Origin: Gammaproteobacteria bacterium
GTDB lineage: Bacteria > Pseudomonadota > Gammaproteobacteria > DRLM01
Assembly (NCBI GenBank): GCA_015490395.1
Contig: WFXX01000247.1
Coordinates: 1 to 6,237, forward strand
DNA length: 6,237 nt
Direction: 5' to 3'
Shown one piece after another: positions 1 to 5,065 of the stretch. The notes beneath the pieces were generated by a model. It was not told the DNA's origin. It did not search any database and saw only the letters and a program-made list of their open reading frames with translations. Each line of letters begins with the position of its first letter. Position 1 is the stretch's first letter. A program made the position numbers and the translations under genes.

Positions 1-7
1 CTCCGTC

Positions 8-1426
8 TCAGCGCAGCCTGCGCCGGCGCACCACGCACCGCAGCCTGCCCCGGCCCAGCAGGGCCTCCACCTCCTCGCCGGGTCGCACCTCCTCGGCCCG
101 CCGCACCACCTGCCCGTCGGTCCGGCGCACGATGGCGTAGCCCCGCTCCAGGGTGGCCAGGGGGCTCACCGCCTGCAGGGCCCGGCCCAGGGCCGCCAGG
201 CGCTGCCGGCGCCCCTCCAGGACCTGGAGGGGCGCCCGGCGCAGGCGCCGGGCCAGGGCCTCCAGACGCTCCCCGTCCCGCCGGAGCCGCGCCCCGGGAT
301 GGTGGCGGTGCAGGCCGGCCTCAAGGGCGGCCAGGCGCTGGCGGGCTCCGTCGATCCGTGCCCGCACCGTCCGGCGCAGGCGCAGCTCCAGCTCGTCCAG
401 CCGCTGGGCCCGGTCCTGGAGCCGCCGCCCCGGGTGCTGCACGGCCAAGCGCCGGTCCAGGCCCCGGTGCCGCTGGGCGAGCAGGGCCAGGCGCCGGCCC
501 ATGGCCGTCCGGAGCCGCTTGAGCCGCCCGTCCAGGGCGGCCAGGAGCCCGGCGGCGTCGGGGCTGATCATCTCGGCGGCCGCCGAGGGGGTGGGGGCGC
601 GGCGGTCGGCGGCCAGGTCGGCCAGGGTCCAGTCGATCTCGTGGCCCACGGCGCTGACCACGGGGAGGCGGCAGGCCCGGATGGCCCGCACCACCGCCTC
701 CTCGTTGAAGGCCCAGAGGTCCTCCAGGGAGCCGCCGCCCCGGGTCAGGATGAGCACGTCGCATTCGGCCCGCTCCGAGGCCAGGGCCAGGGCCCGGACG
801 ATGGCCGGGGCCGCCCCGGCCCCCTGCACGGGCACGGGGTGGACCAGCACCTCCAGCAGGGCCCAGCGGCGCCGCAGCACGGTGAGCACGTCCCGCACGG
901 CCGCGCCCGTGGGCGAGGTGATCACCCCCACCCGGCGGGGGTAGGCGGGCAGGGGCCGCTTGAGGGCCTCGTCGAAGAGGCCCTCCGCGGCCAGGCGCCG
1001 CTTGAGCCGCTCCAGCTCCCGGCGCAGCCGCCCCTCGCCGGCCTCCTCCAGCTCCTCCACCACGAGCTGGAAGTCCCCGCGCGGCTCGTAGAGGCTGAGC
1101 CGCCCCCGGGCCAGGACCTGCATCCCGTTCGCGGGCCGGAAGGCCAGGTGCCGGTTACGGCCCCGGAACATGGCACAGCGCAGCTGCGCGGCCTCGTCCT
1201 TGAGGGTGAAGTAGAGATGGCCGGAGGCCGGCCGGGCCAGGTTGGAGAGCTCCCCTTCCACCCACACCGGGAAGGGAAACCCCTCCTCCAGCAGCAGCCG
1301 GGCCTCCCGGTTGAGCCGGGAGACGGTGTAGACCGTCCGCTCCCCCTCGGGGGCTGTCGGTCCGCCGAGGCCAGGGAGGGCACCGGGGATCCCGGCCAAA
1401 GGGTCGGCCTGCAGGCTGCGGTCCAT
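8..1426 (-). CDS. xseA: Exodeoxyribonuclease VII large subunit (XseA)
   Basis: Large, catalytic subunit of exonuclease VII, which with XseB degrades single-stranded DNA from both ends in repair and recombination. The 472-residue product has an N-terminal OB-fold domain (about 31-125; VSRLN at 35-39, GELSNL and ASGHLYFTLKD at 58-77). The catalytic domain follows (about 150-290), with VITSPTGAAVRDV, TRGGGSLEDLWAFNEE, VVSAVGHEIDWTLAD and RAPTPSAAAE. Asp179, Arg229, His262 and Asp265 align with the E. coli residues reported as catalytic (D155, R205, H238, D241) at a constant offset of 24. Residues 289-422 form a charged, helical coiled-coil arm with about 45-residue repeats. The C-terminus (SPLATLERGYAIV onward) is the usual small beta element. 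The ATG start gives an N-terminal Gly/Pro-rich tail about 23 residues longer than E. coli XseA. It lacks a clear Shine-Dalgarno sequence, and a TTG at codon 10 is an alternative start. It is transcribed away from guaB; xseB is not in the window. Confidence 0.97.
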   Translation of the reverse strand: MDRSLQADPLAGIPGALPGLGGPTAPEGERTVYTVSRLNREARLLLEEGFPFPVWVEGELSNLARPASGHLYFTLKDEAAQLRCAMFRGRNRHLAFRPANGMQVLARGRLSLYEPRGDFQLVVEELEEAGEGRLRRELERLKRRLAAEGLFDEALKRPLPAYPRRVGVITSPTGAAVRDVLTVLRRRWALLEVLVHPVPVQGAGAAPAIVRALALASERAECDVLILTRGGGSLEDLWAFNEEAVVRAIRACRLPVVSAVGHEIDWTLADLAADRRAPTPSAAAEMISPDAAGLLAALDGRLKRLRTAMGRRLALLAQRHRGLDRRLAVQHPGRRLQDRAQRLDELELRLRRTVRARIDGARQRLAALEAGLHRHHPGARLRRDGERLEALARRLRRAPLQVLEGRRQRLAALGRALQAVSPLATLERGYAIVRRTDGQVVRRAEEVRPGEEVEALLGRGRLRCVVRRRRLR

Positions 1427-1475
1427 AGCTCGGTTTACCAGTCAGAGTCGCGAATCTATAATAGCTCGTTTACGA
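1427..1475. repeat. Imperfect direct repeat flanking the guaB promoter (AGCTCG(G)TTTAC)
   Basis: AGCTCGGTTTAC at 1427-1438 recurs as AGCTCGTTTAC at 1463-1473, differing only by one inserted G, with starts 36 bp apart. The first copy covers the -35 element and abuts the xseA start codon; the second covers the predicted guaB transcription start. Between them, in the promoter spacer, is the imperfect 12-bp palindrome GAGTCGCGAATC (1445-1456, one mismatched pair). The second copy contains the small palindrome TCGTTTACGA (1466-1475). These are candidate operator half-sites for a shared regulator, but no known binding consensus is clearly matched. Confidence 0.4.
1434..1469 (+). promoter_or_regulatory. 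Sigma70-type promoter of the guaBA-tadA-tyrS operon
   Basis: A perfect -10 hexamer TATAAT lies at 1457-1462. Exactly 17 nt upstream is a TTTACC hexamer at 1434-1439, which matches TTGACA at four of six positions. The predicted transcription start is near 1469, giving a leader of about 25 nt before guaB. The region is the only AT-rich patch in an otherwise extremely GC-rich window, which strengthens the call. The segment between the -10 and the predicted start (AGCTCG) is moderately GC-rich, as in growth-rate-controlled promoters; that regulatory reading is inference. The -35 hexamer lies only 8 bp upstream of the xseA start codon, so polymerase or a regulator bound here would affect both genes. 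Confidence 0.8.
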
Positions 1476-1478
1476 TCC

Positions 1479-1486
1479 GAGGGGAG
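1479..1486 (+). promoter_or_regulatory. Ribosome binding site of guaB
   Basis: The purine run GAGGGGAG ends 7 nt before the ATG at 1494, a good Shine-Dalgarno match and spacing that fixes this start. Part of it could pair in a small hairpin, GGGA (1482-1485) with TCCC (1489-1492), which is probably too weak to matter. Confidence 0.8.
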
Positions 1487-1493
1487 TTTCCCG

Positions 1494-2954
1494 ATGCGCC
1501 TTGTCGAGGAAGCCCTCACCTTCGACGACGTCCTCCTGGTGCCGGCCTACTCCGAGGTCCTGCCCAAGGAGGTGGACCTGCGCACCCGCCTGACCCGGGA
1601 GATCGCCCTGAACATCCCGCTGGTCTCGGCGGCCATGGACACCGTCACCGAGGCGCGGCTGGCCATCGCCCTGGCTCAGGAGGGGGGCATCGGCATCATC
1701 CACAAGAACATGCCCCCCGAGCGGCAGGCCGAGGAGGTGCGCCGGGTCAAGAAGTACGAGGCCGGCGTCATCCAGGAGCCCATCACCGTCAGCCCCCGGG
1801 CCACGGTGGGGGAGGTGCGGGAGCTGACCCGCACCTACAACATCTCCGGCGTGCCCGTGGTGGAGGGCGACCGCCTGGTGGGCATCGTCACCAACCGGGA
1901 CCTGCGCTTCGAGACCCGCCACGACGCCAGGGTGGCGGAGGTGATGACCCCGAAGGAGCGCCTGGTGACGGTGCGGGAGGGGGCCAGCCGCGAGGAGGTG
2001 GTGCGGCTGCTGCGCGAGCACCGCATCGAGAAGGTGCTGGTGGTCAACGACCGCTTCCAGCTCCGAGGCCTGATCACGGTCAAGGACATCCAGAAGGCCT
2101 CGGAGAAGCCCTGGGCCTGCAAGGACGAGCAGGAGCGGCTGCGCGTGGGCGCGGCGGTGGGCACCGGGGCGGGCACCGACGAGCGGGTGGAGGCCCTGGT
2201 GGCCGCCGGGGTGGACGTCATCGTGGTGGACACCGCCCATGGGCACTCCCGCGGGGTGCTGGAGCGGGTGCGCCGTATCAAGGAAGCCTTCCCCCAGGTG
2301 CAGGTCGTCGGCGGGAACGTGGCCACCGCCGAGGGGGCCCGGGCCCTGGTGGAGGCGGGGGCCGACGCGGTGAAGGTGGGCATCGGCCCGGGCTCCATTT
2401 GCACCACCCGGGTGGTGACCGGGGTGGGGGTGCCCCAGATCACCGCGGTGGCCAACGTGGCCCGGGCCCTGGAGGGCACCGGCGTGCCGGTGATCGCCGA
2501 CGGCGGCATCCGCTACTCGGGGGACCTGGCCAAGGCGGTGGCCGCCGGGGCCCACGCGGTGATGGTGGGGGGGATGTTCGCCGGTACCGAGGAGTCCCCC
2601 GGGGAGGTGGAGCTCTACCAGGGTCGGTCCTACAAGTCCTACCGGGGCATGGGCTCCCTGGGGGCCATGCAGCGCGGCTCCAGCGACCGCTACTTCCAGG
2701 AGGGCGAGACCGACCTGGAGAAGCTGGTGCCCGAGGGCATCGAGGGGCGCGTCCCCTACAAGGGGAGCGTGGTGGCCATCATCCACCAGCTCATGGGCGG
2801 GCTGCGGGCCAGCATGGGCTATACCGGCTGCCGCAACATCGAGGAGATGCGCACCAAGCCGGTGTTCGTGCGCATCACCCAGGCCGGGGTGCGCGAGAGC
2901 CACGTGCACGACGTGGCCATCGTCCGCGAGGCCCCCAACTACCGCATGGACTGA
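1494..2954 (+). CDS. guaB: Inosine-5'-monophosphate dehydrogenase (GuaB)
   Basis: Cytosolic, NAD-dependent oxidation of IMP to XMP, the committed step of guanine nucleotide synthesis. The 486-residue length is typical of bacterial IMPDH. The (beta/alpha)8 catalytic barrel begins at residue 1 (LTFDDVLLVPAYSEVLP; PLVSAAMDTVTE at 42-53) and is interrupted by a tandem CBS (Bateman) module at about 93-204, the allosteric purine-nucleotide-binding part. The barrel then resumes with DTAHGHS (246-252), GPGSICTTR (298-306) carrying catalytic Cys303, IADGGIRYSGD (334-344) and MVGGMFAGTEESPGE. The mobile flap holds the Arg399-Tyr400 pair expected to activate water. GYTGCRNIEEM lies near the C-terminus. 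All key residues are present, so the enzyme should be active. It has its own promoter and a strong ribosome binding site, and its stop codon is 6 nt from guaA. Confidence 0.99.
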   Translation: MRLVEEALTFDDVLLVPAYSEVLPKEVDLRTRLTREIALNIPLVSAAMDTVTEARLAIALAQEGGIGIIHKNMPPERQAEEVRRVKKYEAGVIQEPITVSPRATVGEVRELTRTYNISGVPVVEGDRLVGIVTNRDLRFETRHDARVAEVMTPKERLVTVREGASREEVVRLLREHRIEKVLVVNDRFQLRGLITVKDIQKASEKPWACKDEQERLRVGAAVGTGAGTDERVEALVAAGVDVIVVDTAHGHSRGVLERVRRIKEAFPQVQVVGGNVATAEGARALVEAGADAVKVGIGPGSICTTRVVTGVGVPQITAVANVARALEGTGVPVIADGGIRYSGDLAKAVAAGAHAVMVGGMFAGTEESPGEVELYQGRSYKSYRGMGSLGAMQRGSSDRYFQEGETDLEKLVPEGIEGRVPYKGSVVAIIHQLMGGLRASMGYTGCRNIEEMRTKPVFVRITQAGVRESHVHDVAIVREAPNYRMD

Positions 2955-2960
2955 CCGCGC

Positions 2961-4544
2961 GTGAGCGCCGCGCCCGACATCCACGCCGAGCGCATCCTCA
3001 TCCTGGACTTCGGCTCCCAGTACACCCAGCTCATCGCCCGCCGGGTGCGCGAGGCGGGCGTCTACTGCGAGCTGCACCCCTGGGACATGCCGGAGGAGGC
3101 CATCCGCGCCTTCGACCCCCGGGGGATCATCCTCTCCGGGGGGCCCCAGTCGGTGACCGTGGCCGAGGGCCCCCGGGCCCCGCAGGTGGTCTTCGAGCTG
3201 GGCGTGCCCGTGCTGGGGATCTGCTATGGGATGCAGACCATGGCCGTGCAGCTCGGGGGTGCGGTGGAGGGGGCCGAGCGGCGGGAGTTCGGCTACGCCC
3301 AGGTGCGGGCCCGCGGCCACTCCCGGCTGCTGCGCGACATCGAGGACCACACCTCCCCCGAGGGCTGGGGGCTGCTGGACGTGTGGATGAGCCACGGCGA
3401 CCACGTCACCCGGCTCCCGCCCGGCTTCAAGGTCATCGCCAGTACCGAGAACGCCCCCATCGCGGGCATGGCCGACGAGGAGCGGGGCCTCTACGGCCTG
3501 CAGTTCCACCCCGAGGTGACCCACACCCGCCAGGGGGCGCGGATCCTGGCGCGCTTCGTGCGCGAGATCTGCGGCTGCCGGGGCCTCTGGACCCCGGGCC
3601 GGATCATCGAGGACAGCATCCGCGCCGTGCGCGAGCAGGTGGGGGAGGACGAGGTGCTGCTGGCCCTCTCCGGCGGGGTGGACTCCTCGGTCACCGCCGC
3701 CCTGCTGCACCGGGCCATCGGGGAGAGGCTGACCTGCGTCTTCGTGGACAACGGGCTGCTCCGCCTGGGCGAGGCCGACCAGGTGATGGCCACCCTGGGC
3801 CGGCACATGGGGGTGCGCATCGTCCGGGTGGACGCCGAGGCGCGCTTCCTGGAGGCCCTGAAGGGGGTGACCGACCCGGAGGCGAAGCGGCGCATCATCG
3901 GGCGGGTCTTCGTGGAGGTCTTCGAGGAGGAGGCCGCCCGCCTGCCCCGGGTGCGCTGGCTGGCCCAGGGGACCATCTATCCGGACGTCATCGAGTCGGC
4001 GGGGGCGCGCACCGGCAAGGCCCAGGTCATCAAGACCCACCACAACGTGGGCGGGCTGCCCGAGCGCATGCGCCTGAAGCTGGTCGAGCCCCTGCGCGAG
4101 CTCTTCAAGGACGAGGTGCGGCGCATCGGCCTGGAGCTGGGCCTGCCCTATGACATGGTCTACCGCCACCCCTTCCCGGGCCCGGGCCTGGGGGTGCGCA
4201 TCCTGGGCGAGGTGCGCAAGGAGCACGCGGACATCCTGCGCCGGGCCGACGCCATCTTCATCGAGGAGCTGCGCGCCGAGGGCCTCTACGACCGGGTCAG
4301 CCAGGCCTTCGCGGTCTTTCTCCCGGTGCGGGCGGTGGGGGTGATGGGCGACGGGCGCTGCTATGCCCACGTCATCGCCCTGCGGGCGGTGGAGACCACC
4401 GACTTCATGACCGCCCGCTGGGCGCGCCTGCCCCATGAGTTCGTGGCTCGGGTCTCGGCGCGCATCGTCAACGAGGTCGAGGGGGTCTCCCGGGTGGTCT
4501 ACGACGTCTCCGACAAGCCCCCCGCCACCATCGAGTGGGAGTGA
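2961..4544 (+). CDS. guaA: GMP synthase, glutamine-hydrolysing (GuaA)
   Basis: Converts XMP, ATP and glutamine to GMP, directly after GuaB. At 527 residues it is close to the 525 of E. coli GuaA. The class I glutamine amidotransferase domain spans about 10-203, with nucleophile Cys88 in GICYGMQ and the His183/Glu185 pair in QFHPEVTHTRQG. The N-type ATP pyrophosphatase domain starts near 210, with P-loop SGGVDSS at 237-243. The dimerization domain occupies about the last 120 residues, with HPFPGPGLGVR (403-413) and the conserved ending KPPATIEWE. The start is GTG at 2961. There is no recognisable Shine-Dalgarno sequence, and a TGA stop lies in frame just upstream, so no longer form exists; ribosomes finishing guaB probably reinitiate here. 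GuaA lies in the same reading frame as GuaB, separated only by the TGA and two codons. Confidence 0.99.
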   Translation: MSAAPDIHAERILILDFGSQYTQLIARRVREAGVYCELHPWDMPEEAIRAFDPRGIILSGGPQSVTVAEGPRAPQVVFELGVPVLGICYGMQTMAVQLGGAVEGAERREFGYAQVRARGHSRLLRDIEDHTSPEGWGLLDVWMSHGDHVTRLPPGFKVIASTENAPIAGMADEERGLYGLQFHPEVTHTRQGARILARFVREICGCRGLWTPGRIIEDSIRAVREQVGEDEVLLALSGGVDSSVTAALLHRAIGERLTCVFVDNGLLRLGEADQVMATLGRHMGVRIVRVDAEARFLEALKGVTDPEAKRRIIGRVFVEVFEEEAARLPRVRWLAQGTIYPDVIESAGARTGKAQVIKTHHNVGGLPERMRLKLVEPLRELFKDEVRRIGLELGLPYDMVYRHPFPGPGLGVRILGEVRKEHADILRRADAIFIEELRAEGLYDRVSQAFAVFLPVRAVGVMGDGRCYAHVIALRAVETTDFMTARWARLPHEFVARVSARIVNEVEGVSRVVYDVSDKPPATIEWE

Positions 4545-5065
4545 GGGCGGTGGCGGCGGAGGCGGCCGCCTGGAGCGAGGCGGACCTGCGCTGGATGGCC
4601 CGGGCCCTGGAGCTGGCCCGGGAGGCCGAGGCCGCCGGGGAGGTCCCGGTGGGCGCGGTGGTGGTGCGGGACGGCCGCCTGCTGGGCGAGGGCTGGAACC
4701 GCCCCATCGGGGCCTGCGACCCCACCGCCCACGCCGAGGTGGAGGCCCTGCGCGCGGCGGCGCGGGCGGCGGGCAACTACCGCCTGCCCGGCAGCACCCT
4801 CTACGTGACCCTGGAGCCCTGCCCCATGTGCGCCGGGGCCCTGCTCCACGCCCGGATCCGGCGCCTGGTCTACGGGGCCCCGGACCCCAAGACCGGTGCC
4901 TGCGGCGGGGTCTTCCCGCTGCTGCAGGATCCTCGCCACCACCATCGGGTCCGGGTGGAGGGCGGGCTGATGGCCGGGCCCTGCGGCCGCCTGCTGAGGG
5001 CCTTCTTCGCGCGCCGGCGCGCCGGCGCCCGGGAGGAGGCGAAGGGAGAGGAACCCCATGGCTGA
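4541..5065 (+). CDS. tadA: tRNA-specific adenosine-34 deaminase (TadA)
   Basis: Zinc-dependent deaminase that converts wobble adenosine 34 of tRNA-Arg(ACG) to inosine so that one tRNA reads several CGN codons; this matters in a GC-rich, arginine-rich genome. Numbering from an upstream GTG at 4535, the cytidine/deoxycytidylate deaminase signature is complete: HAE at 66-68 (zinc ligand His66, proton-shuttling Glu68) and PCPMC at 95-99 (zinc ligands Cys96 and Cys99). EVPVGAVVV, GEGWNRPIG and DPTAHAE are TadA-typical, which distinguishes it from guanine or cytidine deaminases. The start is ambiguous: GTG codons at 4535, 4541 and 4550 are all in frame, and homology begins only about residue 13. 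I chose 4541, whose GTGA overlaps the guaA stop in a coupling arrangement; 4550 has a GGGAG purine stretch 8 nt upstream. The C-terminal tail is Arg/Glu-rich and overlaps tyrS by 8 nt. Confidence 0.95.
   Translation: MRAVAAEAAAWSEADLRWMARALELAREAEAAGEVPVGAVVVRDGRLLGEGWNRPIGACDPTAHAEVEALRAAARAAGNYRLPGSTLYVTLEPCPMCAGALLHARIRRLVYGAPDPKTGACGGVFPLLQDPRHHHRVRVEGGLMAGPCGRLLRAFFARRRAGAREEAKGEEPHG
5011..5028. repeat. 18-bp perfect GC palindrome in the 3' end of tadA
   Basis: Positions 5011-5028 read identically on both strands (GCGCCGGCG followed by CGCCGGCGC), and a second 14-bp palindrome, GCGCGCCGGCGCGC at 5009-5022, overlaps it. In mRNA it could fold into a stem of about 7 bp with a CGCG loop, ending 29 nt before the tyrS start. 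No T-run follows, so it is not an intrinsic terminator. The bases encode part of the Arg-Arg-Arg-Ala-Gly-Ala tail of TadA, so codon use in a GC-rich genome may explain it. Confidence 0.5.
5044..5052 (+). promoter_or_regulatory. Ribosome binding site of tyrS
   Basis: The purine run GGGAGAGGA, inside the end of tadA, finishes 5 nt before the ATG at 5058, supporting that start. A further GGAGGAGG lies at 5032-5039, too far upstream for direct use. Confidence 0.65.

Noticed and set aside
1461..1476. Possible PurR operator at the guaB start site
   Set aside because: Only one half (CGnAAACG on the minus strand) resembles the consensus; the other half does not match, so I list it as an unassigned repeat only.
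1482..1492. Hairpin GGGA-GTT-TCCC that could hide the guaB ribosome binding site
   Set aside because: A four-pair stem with a three-base loop is too weak to support as a regulatory element, and no riboswitch-like structure fits in a leader of about 25 nt.
2401..2435. G-rich run in guaB as a possible quadruplex
   Set aside because: The G-runs follow from Val and Gly codons in the conserved VVTGVGVPQ segment and occur throughout this GC-rich window.
299..4153. A 1284-codon open frame on the plus strand running antisense to xseA and out of frame through guaB and guaA
   Set aside because: It is low-complexity Gly/Pro/Arg/His sequence produced by GC-rich codons read in the wrong frame or strand. 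The real genes beneath it have complete, recognisable families and motifs.
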